From: Torymus aiolomorphi | Lineage: Eukaryota > Arthropoda > Insecta > Hymenoptera > Torymidae | Reading direction: 5' to 3' | Assembly: GCA_036365515.1 (NCBI GenBank) | Contig: CM070874.1 | Coordinates: 47,119,083-47,183,082, forward strand | Length of the DNA stretch: 64,000 bases | Part shown: piece by piece, positions 11,436 through 21,241 of the stretch | Numbering within the stretch: the first letter of the stretch is position 1 | Layout: each line of letters starts with the position of its first letter | Made by a program: the position numbers and the translations under genes | The notes under the pieces: model-generated | The model's database searches: none | What the model was told of the DNA's origin: nothing | The model's input: only the letters and a program-made list of their open reading frames with translations

Positions 11436-11574
11436 TTTTTTCTTCGTAAGTTTATTTTATGATATTTAATGCTTTTAAAGTTTACAAGTTGATAATCTCT
11501 ATAGAGTCAACACGCTATTTACACCACTACAGCCCATAGACTTACGGACTTTCCACATGGGGGCTCCGTGCGCT

Positions 11575-11719
11575 GGGGCCTTTCTACATATGTGTGTTCT
11601 GTGTGTTCTGTGTGTTCCCAACAAAGACAGATAGATCTGTTCCGTTTATGTAAGACAGAGACAGACATAGAGAGAAGTTGTCTAGAACAGACAGAACACA
11701 CATATGTAGAAAGGACCCC
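11575..11719. mobile_element. Small MITE, copy A (CCTTTCTACATATGTG family)
   Basis: About 145 bp with terminal inverted repeats GGGGCCTTTCTACATATGTG and its complement, rich in ACACAGA/TGTGTTC motifs. Two more copies lie at 15,746-15,888 and 18,916-19,064. There is no ORF of substance. Confidence 0.65.
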
Positions 11720-11861
11720 GTGTGCGCCATGTTTCCGCGGCACCGGATCCGTTTCGGAGCATCGTTTCGAAGCGCCGTGATTCCAACGGAAAAGAAGAGG
11801 AGTTCAACTTCTACCTATGTACATAGTTAGAGACGTAAAACTTTTACATTATTAATTCACA

Positions 11862-12279
11862 TTGTGAATAAATAATAATAAATAATTGAATAAATAATTG
11901 AATAAAGAAATAATAATAAATAATAATAATAAATAATTGAATAAATTATAGTGTAAAGAAAAATTTTATAGAAGTTAAATATTTCATACATTGTGTAAAC
12001 CACAAATTCAAAAGATGCAGTAGCTGCAAATGATGTTCTTCATTCATAGTTCATTGAAAAACACAAAATATCATGCACTAAATTATTTTCTTTAATTCTA
12101 TGAGTTTATTCAATAACTCAAGGTTCAATGCTCCGAAAAATGTATGAAATATTTAACTTCTATAAAATTTTTCTTTACATTATAATTTATTCAATTATTT
12201 ATTATTATTATTTATTATTATTTCTTTATTCAATTATTTATTCAATTATTTATTATTATTTATTCACAATGTGAATTAA
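11862..12279. mobile_element. AT-rich palindromic MITE
   Basis: TTCACATTGTGAATAAATAA at the left returns inverted at 12,262-12,276. Arms of about 180 bp made of TAATAAATAATTGAA-type repeats flank a short loop near 12,065. The element sits near the middle of the outermost palindrome. Confidence 0.6.
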
Positions 12280-12819
12280 GAGACTGTTCACATAGTGGGC
12301 ATTGAGCTTTGGGCTTTGGGCAATGTGTAAAAAAATCGTTGTCGGTTATCTTGTAAATTCACAATCCGTGGTCAATTATAAGGTTATGTCAGTATTCAGT
12401 TGTACATGGTATAAGAAAACAAGGTATGTCCATTAGGGACTCGCCACAAATGGACCGTGCCGTACCGTGCCGTCGCCGCCCGAGCCGCCCCGTGCCATAG
12501 CGTGCCGAGCTCTTTTGGAATTGGAGTGCGCCGTCTATCAAGAGTATTGCTTCCGTGGTCTAAGCCCTTTCGGACATATGAGTTTGCCATCTGCAATCTT
12601 TGTTTATGACGAAAAAAATCAAGCATAGCCTGGATTGCTCCGAAATATTCTGCAGGTAAAATCATTGTTAAATCATTGTAAATTTTGCTAATGTCAACAT
12701 TATGTTAGTTTTACGGTGTTATAACACTTTTCTTTTTGTTTAATAGCATGGGATAGCATAGATTAAAATAAAATAGCAACTCTTAACCTACTGTATGTCA
12801 CATGGAACTGTTGTGTCCT

Positions 12820-12970
12820 CGTTTGTAATAAAATAAATAATAATTTAATAAATTAATTATTAATAATTAATAATAATTAATTATTAATAATAATTGATTT
12901 ATTATTAATAATAATTATTATTAATTATTTAATTTAATTTAATAATAATAATAATTTGTAATAAAATATA
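12820..12970. repeat. AT-rich TAATAA simple repeat in palindrome loop
   Basis: Dense TTA/TAA repeats between the two arms of the 12,440-13,430 palindrome. No other content. Confidence 0.7.
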
Positions 12971-13437
12971 TTATTGTTCATGTTTTAGTAGATACACAAA
13001 AACCCAGCATCTCCTGAGTTTTTTTTCTTTTTTTTTTAATATTTTAGCTATTATCAATAACGATACTGCTGTCACATGTAGTTTACAACACGTTAACATT
13101 TTTTCCATTTTACTTTGGTCCATTCTGTAAATTAATTATTAAACAGTATTAAACAAAAAAAAGTGTTATAACACCGTAAAATTAACATAATGTTGACATT
13201 AGCGAAATTTACAATGATTTAACAATGATTTTACCTGCAGAATATTTCGGAGCAATCCAGGCTATGCTTGATTTTTTTCATCATAAACAAAGATTGCAGA
13301 TGGCAAACTCATATGTCCAAAAGGGCTTGGAGCACGGAAGCAATACTCTTGATAGACGGCGCACTCCGATTCGAAAAGCGCTCGGCACGCTATGGCACGG
13401 GGCGGCCCGGGCGGCGACGGCACGGTCCATTTGGCCA

Positions 13438-14456
13438 GGGCCACATAAGCGCGTACGACCGCGTTCGACTGCGTTCGACCGCGTACAACTCTTAGTAATT
13501 TTTGATAGTGCCAACAGTGAAAATGTCACTATAAAATCCCTATCAGAACAGAACAGACTTATATTCTAGGACGAATTCTAGGACTAATAATATATCAGCG
13601 TTTCATATATTAATTCATTTATAGATTATATATTATTGATACTTTTGAGTATTTTAGGCATACATGTATACATAACATACAGTTACAATATACAAATTAT
13701 GCACAAATAAAGAGTTTACATAAATATGCATGATATTACTAAACTCACTTTACTGTTAAACACAGCCGTAACTCTGGTGGCAGGGGAGGCCTTCTACTCC
13801 TTTTCATCAATGCACCTTCAACAAGACTATACAGATATTCAAATGCTTGAACATTTATCCGGGTAAATTGGATGAACTCCTCTTCATCAGTTAATTTAAA
13901 ATATTTAAATACAGATGTAGAGTTGCCATATCCTGTAAGATAATTGTACCTAATCAAAGGTTTGCTCCACCAGCGTCTCACTCTTCTTCTTCTTAAAATT
14001 TCTTGATATTAATATAAGCAAGACCCAGCTCAGCAATATCTATCTCAATTCCACGCTGTTCCATTTTTCACTTACTTGTAAAACCATTAATTAAGCATTA
14101 ATTAATAAGTTAATTAAGCAAAATTATAATAAATTAATTAAGCAGATATTTACATGTTTTGTTTATTTTTAAAGCTGTTAACATCATATCACATGAATTT
14201 AAATGTTTACATACTTTTGTAAATGCTTTGCATGTATGCCTAAAATACTCTAAAGTATCAATAATATATAACCTATAAATGAATTAATGAAACGCTGATT
14301 TATTATTAGTCCTAGAATTAGTCCTAGAATATAAGTCTGTTCTGTTCTGATAGGGATTTTATAGTGACATTTTTCACTGTTGGCACTATCAAAAATTACT
14401 AAGAGTTGTACGCGGTCGAACGCAGTCGAACGCGGTCGTACGCGCTTATGTGGCCC
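13438..14456. mobile_element. PIF/Harbinger element with transposase remnant
   Basis: TIRs start GGGCCACATAAGCGCGTACG and are followed by CGCGTTCGAC repeats. The inverted match continues about 240 bp inward (ACTCTTAGTAATTTTTGATA, then CTAGGACTAATAAT). The centre holds a Harbinger transposase fragment on the minus strand. Short relatives with CACATAACCGCGTACG or CCACATAAGCACGTATGC ends lie at 20,838 and 43,676, so this copy may represent the family's coding lineage. Confidence 0.65.
13745..13981 (-). pseudogene. PIF/Harbinger transposase, N-terminal fragment
   Basis: 78 codons read RRWWSKPLIRYN, then YFKLTDEEEFIQFTRIN, ending PPLPPELRLCLTV. The arrangement RRRR-RRWW-P, an F-x-x-x-R-(I/M) segment and a basic-PLPPELRL-T segment is the start of insect HARBI1-like DDE nucleases. 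The frame extends upstream without a clear ATG (basic run QEILRRRRV). The catalytic DDE half is absent, so this is a fragment and cannot be active. Confidence 0.6.
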
Positions 14457-14709
14457 TAGCCTTTGTGGCGAGTCCCTTAGGCAGACGCATTTTCGTCCGG
14501 TTCGCGCAGGCCTGTGGTGACGTCACAAATATGGCGGAATAAACTATAGTTTTGCATTCTCCCCACAGAAAAACTATAGTAAAGTGTAATACACAAAAAC
14601 AACAATTTTGGAGCAAAGGCATTTTAGGTTGAGTGTATAAGTGTATTAAAAAAAGGCGCAATTAAGTATCATCTATTTCCAAAATTGGCGTATTTGCTTT
14701 TTCGTAAAA

Positions 14710-14826
14710 ATGCCAACTTGTTCCGTAAAGTTTTGCAAAAAAAAAACTACAAAACAAAAAGATGAAAATATAAGATATTTTACTTTTCCATTTATCAAAA
14801 GGTGGACTTATCAAACCATCAGATGA
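14710..14826 (+). pseudogene. THAP-domain N-terminal fragment (38 codons)
   Basis: Starts MPTCSVKFC (the C-x4-C pair of THAP fingers), followed by a basic loop, FTFPF (the conserved F-P of THAP) and KRWTYQTIR before TGA. Full THAP domains are about 90 residues, so the second zinc-ligand pair is missing. THAP domains bind DNA in P-element transposases and in host THAP proteins. The transposon context favours the first. Confidence 0.6.
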
Positions 14827-14832
14827 GTTCAT

Positions 14833-15027
14833 ATCAATAGCAAAAGTATTAGAGGACAGTTAACTCGCATAAAATTAACAAATGGACAGAATGATTTTAT
14901 TAAAGATGATGCATTGTTATGTTTTGTACGGACTAGAACTTATATTCGTCTAAGACTCATAAACAGAAACTCTTTTTTAAATAAATTGAGAACAAAAGAA
15001 AAAAAAATGGCGAAAATATGTAATTAA
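14833..15027 (+). pseudogene. P-type transposase C-terminal remnant
   Basis: A frame ending at TAA 15,025-15,027 reads NGQNDFIKDDALLCFVRTRT, then YIRLRLINRNSFLNKLR. The FVRTRTYIRLRxIN pattern is typical of the C-terminal end of P-element/THAP9-like transposases. There is no start codon of its own. Assignment is by pattern recognition only. Confidence 0.45.
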
Positions 15028-15169
15028 CTATTAAAATATTTTTGTATATGTATCTTTGTTGATAAATATATACATTAAATGTTTTTACATCTATTAGTTT
15101 ACTATTTCATAATTTCATGTGTTATTTCTCTATTTCGTAATAATATGTATTTAAAATACATTTTTTTGA

Positions 15170-15318
15170 CGAGTTCTTGTTTATGCACATACTGATTGTG
15201 CACATATTAATTGTGCACACTTTAACATTGGTATATATCTATATATATATATCTGTACCAATGCTATCTGTGCACGATAAATATGTGCACAATCCTTATG
15301 TGCACAAACAAGAACATG
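15170..15318. repeat. GTGCACA-studded hairpin
   Basis: CTTGTTTATGCACATA at the left and TATGTGCACAAACAAG at the right form arms of about 55 bp around a TATATATC loop. Six GTGCACA-like palindromes lie within the arms. Either a small MITE or part of the THAP element. Confidence 0.55.
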
Positions 15319-15745
15319 CCATTTTTTTTAGTAATTATTTACTTCAAATAATTTTCAATTCAAATTTTTTATTTGAAAAACCCGCCAACATATGACGTAA
15401 TCACGGGCTCGCCTCTGATTGGTTCGCTTGAGTAAATTTGCGCAATGCCATACCTTGTTTTCTTGTACCATGCAGTTGTATAGAAGTTCTGTTCGTCTTC
15501 AACCACGGGTTGTGAATTTACAAGATGACCGACAACGATTTTTGTACACATTGCCCAAAGCCCAAAGATCAAAGCCCAAAACCCACTATGTGGACAGTCT
15601 CTAATAATGTAAAAGTTTTACGTCTCTTAACTATGTACATAGGTAGAAGTCGAACTCCTCTTCTTTTCCGTTGGAACCACGGCGCTTCGAAACGGTGCTC
15701 CGAAACGGATCCGGTGCCGCGGAAACACGGCGTACACGGCGCACA

Positions 15746-15888
15746 GGGCCCTTTCTACATATGTGTGTTCTGTCCGTTCTAGACAACTTCACTCTATGTC
15801 TGTCTCTGTCTTACATAAACGGAACAGATCTATCTGTCTTTGTCGGGAACACACAGAACACACAGAACACACATATGTAGAAAGGCCC
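15746..15888. mobile_element. Small MITE, copy B (CCTTTCTACATATGTG family)
   Basis: 143 bp with TIRs GGGCCCTTTCTACATATGTG and its complement. It is closely similar to copies A and C, in the opposite arm of the outermost palindrome. Confidence 0.65.
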
Positions 15889-18800
15889 CAGTAGGTAGAA
15901 CTGGCAAATTTTGTGTCAAAATCGTAGAACTCCGCGAAAAAAATTTTTAGCGACTTAAAAATTTAGCAACTTACAGATGAGCTTGTGTACAATTGAGGAA
16001 AATTATTAGATACAGAAAAAAAATTGCTGAGATATTTGAATCGAATGTATAGCATTCGAAAGAGCATTAAAATACCTATATTTTCTAAAAAAAAAAAAAA
16101 ATTTCTCTAGCTATCACGGTTCTTTTGTTATTAACAAAAACGTGTTTATTTTTCTTTCTTAAAAAGCTTACAACTCCTAAACTAAACGGTCAATTTTCTT
16201 GAAAAAAATTATGATAATGCAAAATATAAATAGCTATAATCTGTAAAAATTTGAATCCATTTTGTCGACTAGTTTTTGAGAAAAAAATTGAAATGTGAAA
16301 AAAATGAGTTTTGTATGTACAACGATTACGGGAGTAAAATTGACTTAATCGCTTCAAAATTTCTTGTAAACCTAGATTTTGGATAGTTCTCGGTCGAGTT
16401 CGTTGGGCAAATTGATTTGTCCATAAATTTCAGAGATATTTGAGGTTAAAATTTTTTTAACCTTTTTTTCAAATCGTAATTTCTGGAGAACGGCTCTATG
16501 TATCTGAGTCGGATGGGAAGCATTCGAATGAGAATTAAAATACCTATATTATCAAGAAAAATAATTTTTCTAGCTATCACAGTTTTTTTGTTATTAACAA
16601 AAACGTAAACATTGAAAAATGAAAAAAATGAGTTTTGTATGTCCAACGATTACTGGAGTAAAATTGACTTAATTATTTCAAAATTCCTTGTAGAGGTAGA
16701 CTTTGAATAGTTTTCGGCTGAGTTCTTTGAGCAAAATGATTCTTCCATAAATTTCAGAGATATTTGAGGTTAAGATTTTTTAAATTTTTTTTCCAAATCG
16801 TAATTTCTCGAGAACGGCTTGATGAATCAGCTACAGATTTATAGACAATTTTGTGTGTGATATAGATATTATGTATGTGAATTTTTATCAAGATCGTACG
16901 ATTACTTTTTGAGATATTTGATATTCAAAATTTTCGTATTTTACAAAGTTATTTTCGTTGTTACATGATAATTAGAGAAATTATTGTTATAATTTCTTTG
17001 AAATTTGGTGGTGATGTAGAGTATGTATGTTATGTATTATATATGTTCTTAAGGTAAAAAAATTCGTTTATGAATTTCAGAGATATTTGAGATTGAAACT
17101 ATTTTAGCACTCTTTTCAAATCGTATTTTTTCGTGAACAGCTGCTATATATACTAGAAAATGGAAATGACGCGTCAGAGAATATAGAATATATTCTCTGG
17201 ACGCGTGCTCGCGTGCGTGTTGTTTACTTGCTTTTATTTTTTATTAAAGTTAATTTACAGCGCGCTTTTCTCACCATACAAAATAAAGTATTAAATTTTA
17301 AAATTGGAATTAAAAATTAATTAAAGGAATCAGTAAATTAAGTTTGGGGAAGCTACGTGCATGAACTGGCAGCGGTTTTTAAATTATGTGTGAAAAATAA
17401 ATAAAATAATTGATTGTAATATTATCGTCAAAACCTTTTAAAATTCCTAAATAACCTTTACTTCAAATTATATTTTCTTTGTGAAATTTCACACATAGGG
17501 TACGTGTATCTTGTAGTATGCTGTCCGTATTTGTGTGCTCTTTCTGCAATTTCTGATCTAAGAAAAAGGTTCTAACCTTAAAATTAATAAATGGCTATTA
17601 CAAATCAAAAGCAGGTACACAACACGCGTGCATAGCGCATAGAACATGTCATTTCCATTTTCTAGTATACATAAATGCTTTCCCGAATAATTACGATTTT
17701 GAAAGAGGGCTAAAATAGTTTTAACCTCAAATATATCTGAAATTCATAAACGAATTCTTTTACCCTAAGAACTCTTCTAATAAATAATATACAAACTCTA
17801 CATCTCCACTAAATATCAAAGAAATTAAAATAATTTTAATGTAGTTTTATTGTGCGACAACAAAGTCATTTTCAAAAATACTAAAATTTTAAATATCAAA
17901 CATCTCAAAAAATAACCATATAATCTGAATGAAATTTCACACAGGTATTGCCTATATCGCATACAAAATAGTCTATAAATTTCAAGCTGATACATGAAGT
18001 CGTCATTGAGAAATTACGATTTTGAAAAAAACTGTAAAAGAATTTTAACCTTAAATATCTCTAAAAATCATGAGACAATTCTTTTACCTAAAGGACTTAT
18101 ACGATAATATATAGACTCTACATCTCCACAAAATTTCAACAAGATTAAACCAATTTTTGTTTTCTCTAGTTATCATGCGACAAAGAAAATAACTTTGTAA
18201 AATACGAAAATTTTGAAAATCAAATATTTCAAAAAGAAAATTCGCACACATATTGTATATATCACATGCAAAATTGTCTATAAATTTGGAGCTGATACAT
18301 GGAGCCATTCTTGAGAAATTACGATTTGAAAAAAAGGTTAAAAAAATTTTAACCTCAAATATTTCTGAAATTTCTGGACTAATCATTTTGCCCAAAGAAC
18401 TCGACCGAGAACTATCCAAAATCTACCTCTACAAGGAATTTCAAAGCGATTAAGTCAATTTTACTCCCGTAATCGTTGTACATACAAAACTCATTTTTTT
18501 CACATTTCAATTTTTTTCTCAAAAACTAGTCGACAAAATGGATTCAAATTTTTACAGATTATAGCTATTTATATTTTGCATTATCATAATTTTTTTCAAG
18601 AAAATTGACCGTTTAGTTTAGGAGTTGTAAGCTTTTTAAGAAAGAAAAAAAAACACGTTTTTGTTAATAACAAAAGAACCGTGATAGCTAGAGAAATTTT
18701 TTTTTTAGAAAATATAGGTATTTTAATGCTCTTTCGAATGCTATACATTCGATTCAAATATCTCAGCAATTTTTTTTTCTTTATCTAATAATTTTCCTCA

Positions 18801-18905
18801 ATTGTACACAAGCTCATCTGTAAGTTGCTAAATTTTTAAGTCGCTAAAAATTTTTTTCGCGAAGTTCTACGATTTTGACACAAAATTTGCCAGTTCTGCT
18901 TACTG
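15889..18905. mobile_element. 3-kb foldback element with 1.25-kb arms
   Basis: The left arm begins CAGTAGGTAGAACTGGC and the right arm ends with the inverse of CAGTAAGCAGAACTGGC. The arms can be followed inward through ACAAAATTTGCC, AGAGATATTTGAGGTTA and other blocks to about 17,170 and 17,650, around a loop of roughly 480 bp. The arms contain repeated internal blocks (ATAGTTCTCGGTCGAGTTC and 'taatttct' variants occur more than once). No transposase is visible. A diverged relative lies at 1-1460. Confidence 0.75.
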
Positions 18906-18915
18906 TGCGGCGCAC

Positions 18916-19064
18916 GGGAGCCTTTCTACATATGTGTGTTCTGTGTGTTCTGTGTATTCCCGACAGAGATAGATAGATCTGTTCCGCTTATGTAGGACAG
19001 AGACAGACATAGAGAGAAGCAAGTTTTCTAGAACAGATAGAACACACATGTGTAGAAAGGGCCC
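18916..19064. mobile_element. Small MITE, copy C (CCTTTCTACATATGTG family)
   Basis: 149 bp, ends GGGAGCCTTTCTACATATGT and the inverse of GGGCCCTTTCTACACATGTG. It lies between the 3-kb foldback and the right end of the outermost palindrome. Confidence 0.65.
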
Positions 19065-19088
19065 GGAGCCCCCATGTGGAAAGTCCGT

Positions 19089-19333
19089 ATAGAGATAGAC
19101 TGCGCGTCCCGTACTCCCGTGTAAAGCGCGCTGAAGCCGGGACAAGAGAGAGAGGACAATAGCTGTGGCCATGCTCTCTCTTTTTAATGGGCGCTTGGTG
19201 GGGGGAGAAAGTGTTCTCCTCAACGCCCTCTTCTCCACTACCCCCACCACTGTCGGTGTGCGAGAGAGATAGCATGACCACGCGCCGCCATTGTTGACTT
19301 CACGACGCACGTAAGAGCGCGCAATCGCTGTAA
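19089..19333. other. Spacer with short inverted repeat
   Basis: Contains GTGGCCATGCTCTCTC near 19,165 and the inverse GAGAGATAGCATGACCAC near 19,264 flanking a purine-rich loop. Possibly another small MITE. Nothing coding. Confidence 0.4.
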
Positions 19334-19349
19334 GAGCGAGTCCACATAA

Positions 19350-20089
19350 GAGGCACAGGCCTGTGCTTTTGTGCTTTTGTACCAAGCGAAAAAAAATAGT
19401 TGTCCGACATCTAGCATACTCGTTATCCATTGCTGAAGATTAAGGGCCTTTGCACGCTAAAAGCATAACGCAAAGGAATAAGGAATAAGAGGGCATAAGG
19501 TGGACATAATGTACTTATGCTCCGCTTATTCCTCTTATGCCTGTGTTGTGTACGCAACGGATCGTGCATAACCCCTAAATTGCTTGTTTTGGAGTAAGTT
19601 TTTTAATAATAAATTGCAAGTAAACATTTACCTCTTCATCCATTGTTCAAAAATGTCTACACTATAAATTATTATAAAAATAATCACTAAATGATTAAGA
19701 AGAAAACTTTTCTCACTTCTGCACGTTGAAATGATAAAATACAAAAGCCCCTCAAGTTTTATTATTTTGTCAACTTTTTACATTGTAACCAATTAGAGTC
19801 AATTAAAAATTAAAGTAAGATATTTCATTTCGAAAACTTTACTCCAAAAAAATCAAGAGGTTATGCACGTTTCGTTGCGTACACAACACGGGCATAAGAG
19901 GAATAAGCGGAGCATAAGTACCTTATGTCCACCTTATGCCCTCTTATTCCTTATTCCTTCGCTTTATGCTTTTAGCGTGCAAAGGCCCTAACATATTGAA
20001 CTTCTGCCATGGGTCATGAGTATGCTAGATATCGTACAACTAGTTTTTTTCGCTTGGTACAAAAGCACAAAAGCACAGGCCTGCACCTC
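19350..20089. mobile_element. Middle MITE of the nest
   Basis: TIRs begin GAGGCACAGGCCTGTGC/GAGGTGCAGGCCTGTGC. The inverted match continues through TTTTGTACCAAGCGAAAAAA and GCATACTC. It is flanked by TAA on the left and TTA on the right (one substitution within the TWA target). It lies just 16 bp inside the outer element's left end. Confidence 0.7.
19444..19988. mobile_element. Inner MITE of the nest, TAA target duplication
   Basis: 545 bp. TIR GGGCCTTTGCACGCTAAAAG and its complement, extended arms through GAATAAGGAATAAGAGGGCA and GTGTTGTGTACGCAACG. TAA directly flanks both ends (19,441-19,443 and 19,989-19,991). Non-coding. Confidence 0.8.
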
Positions 20090-20191
20090 TTAGGGAGGAA
20101 ATACAATAGGCGCCGTGCTCTGCTCCGTGCCCTGCTCCGTGTTCTGCGCCATCATTCAGCTGATTGGTTGATTCTATTAGGATCATAGAGA

Positions 20192-20258
20192 GTGTGTGTG
20201 TGTGTGTGTGCGTGTGTGTGTGTGTGTGTGTATGTGTGTGTGTGTGTGTGTGTGTATA
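20192..20258. repeat. (GT)n microsatellite
   Basis: About 33 GT units with three interruptions, in the loop of the outer MITE. Simple repeats open spurious Cys-Val frames here. Confidence 0.9.
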
Positions 20259-20380
20259 TGGTCGGGGATGGGTGGAATCAACCAATCAGCTGAATGCTTA
20301 TACCACGGCGCAGATGGCGCAGAGCACGGAGCAGAGCACGGCGCCTATTGTATTTCCTTCCTAATGTGGACTCGCTCTAA

Positions 20381-20606
20381 GGGACTGTCCACATGCGTCT
20401 CATGTGCCTTGTCTCTTATCTCATGTCTCAAGCGCGAAAAAAATCGTTGTCCAAATTCTTATACATTTATAGTTTATGGCAATAGAAAATTATACAGAAA
20501 AAATTACCATAGATTAGAAATTATTAAGATTGCGGACAACGATTTTTTTCGCGGTTAAAACATGAGACAAGAGACAAGGCACATGAGACGCTATGTGGAC
20601 ACTCCC
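20381..20606. mobile_element. 226-bp palindromic MITE, TAA target duplication
   Basis: TIRs GGGACTGTCCACATGCGTCT and the inverse of GGGAGTGTCCACATAGCGTC. TAA lies at 20,378-20,380 and 20,607-20,609. The left TAA is also the right target copy of the preceding MITE, so this element inserted at the scar of the earlier one. Confidence 0.8.
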
Positions 20607-20837
20607 TAAGTCTACTGTAAGGCAGAATCCACACCCTATCCGTACCCCGTATCCGTACCCCTTCGAATTTTCTTGTAGAGTTGGCTATCTCACAAAATCT
20701 ATGGTACTCTCATAGATCCGCTTCTCATTTTCATTAACCATGTCTTCGAGGACCATAGACTTTGTGAGATAGCCAACTCTGCAAGAAAATTCGACGGGGT
20801 ACGGATACGGGGTACGGACCGTACGGATACGGGGTAT

Positions 20838-21200
20838 GCCCTAATCACATAACCGCGTACGATCGCGTACGTCTGCGTACAACCGCGTCCGACGTTAAGG
20901 AAGAATCTAGTGATTTTCGCTGTTGCCAACAGCGGCAATGTCAGTGCAATAACTAGTACTTTCGAGGAACAGACCTACGTATACGAAAGTCGGCTACTAC
21001 ACCAACGACAACAGACATAAACAAGCAAGCGTTACTCCGATCTACTGCACTTCGTGTGAGTAGGTCTGTTCCTCGAAAGTACTAGTTATTGCACTGACAT
21101 TGCCGCTGTTGGCAACAGCGAAAATCACTAAATTCTTCCTTAACGTCGGACGCGGTTGTACGTAGACGTACGCGATGGTACGCGGTTATGTAATTAGGGC
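20838..21200. mobile_element. Harbinger-family MITE (CACATAACCGCGTACG)
   Basis: TIRs GCCCTAATCACATAACCGCG and the inverse of GCCCTAATTACATAACCGCG. Arms of about 125 bp run through CGCGTCCGAC, GGAAGAAT and GCGGCAATGTCAGTGCAATA. The terminal motif matches the transposase-bearing element at 13,438. It forms a near-perfect hairpin around a loop at 20,970-21,055. Confidence 0.7.
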
Positions 21201-21241
21201 AGTACGGATAGGGGGGACGGGTATAGTGTGGATTCTCCCTA

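Larger units (their letters stand above)
12436..14476. mobile_element. Harbinger-type element with TTA target duplication
   Basis: Ends are GGGACTCGCCACAAA and its complement, each flanked by TTA (12,433-12,435 and 14,477-14,479). The left half is itself a long palindrome: 12,440-12,755 repeats inverted at 13,141-13,430, giving mirrored open frames that start MILPAEYFGAIQAMLDFF. The nested element 13,438-14,456 forms the right half. Confidence 0.7.
14480..15420 (+). mobile_element. Internally deleted P-type (THAP) transposon
   Basis: It contains a THAP zinc-finger start (14,710-14,826) followed at once by what looks like the C-terminus of a P-element-type transposase (14,833-15,027), with no catalytic core between. 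The edges show a weak inverted match: GACGTCACAAATATGGCGG at 14,519-14,537 and CCGCCAACATATGACGT near 15,382. I interpret this as a deletion derivative mobilised in trans by full-length relatives. Confidence 0.5.
12280..15601. mobile_element. Harbinger-type non-autonomous element with 3-bp TAA target duplication
   Basis: TIRs begin GAGACTGTTCACATAGTGGG on the left and GAGACTGTCCACATAGTGGG on the right. The inverted similarity continues for about 170 bp (GGGCTTTGGGCAATGTG and ACAAGATAACCG-like stretches). TAA is present directly outside both ends (12,277-12,279 and 15,602-15,604), as expected for PIF/Harbinger TWA targets. It carries the elements at 12,436-14,476 and 14,480-15,420. Confidence 0.7.
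11543..19088. mobile_element. Outermost nested palindromic element (7.5 kb including insertions)
   Basis: The sequence ACGGACTTTCCACATGGGG at the left returns inverted at 19,068-19,088. Inner arm segments (CGGCACCGGATCCGTTTCGG near 11,738, and the GTAAAACTTTTACATTA block near 11,836) return inverted near 15,606-15,740. I interpret this as one palindromic non-autonomous element whose arms were split by the insertions listed below. The arms have no coding capacity. Its ends and integrity are inferred. Confidence 0.5.
19334..20377. mobile_element. Outer MITE of a three-level nest, TAA target duplication
   Basis: TIRs begin GAGCGAGTCCACAT. TAA is found outside both ends (19,331-19,333 and 20,378-20,380). 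After removal of the inner elements, its own arms read GGAAATACAATAGGCGCCG and a CTGCTCCGTGC repeat, around a GT microsatellite. A partial relative lies at 42,950-43,045. Confidence 0.75.

Noticed and set aside
18900..19430. 176-codon minus-strand frame
   Set aside because: It spans three different MITE pieces and has no conserved residues.
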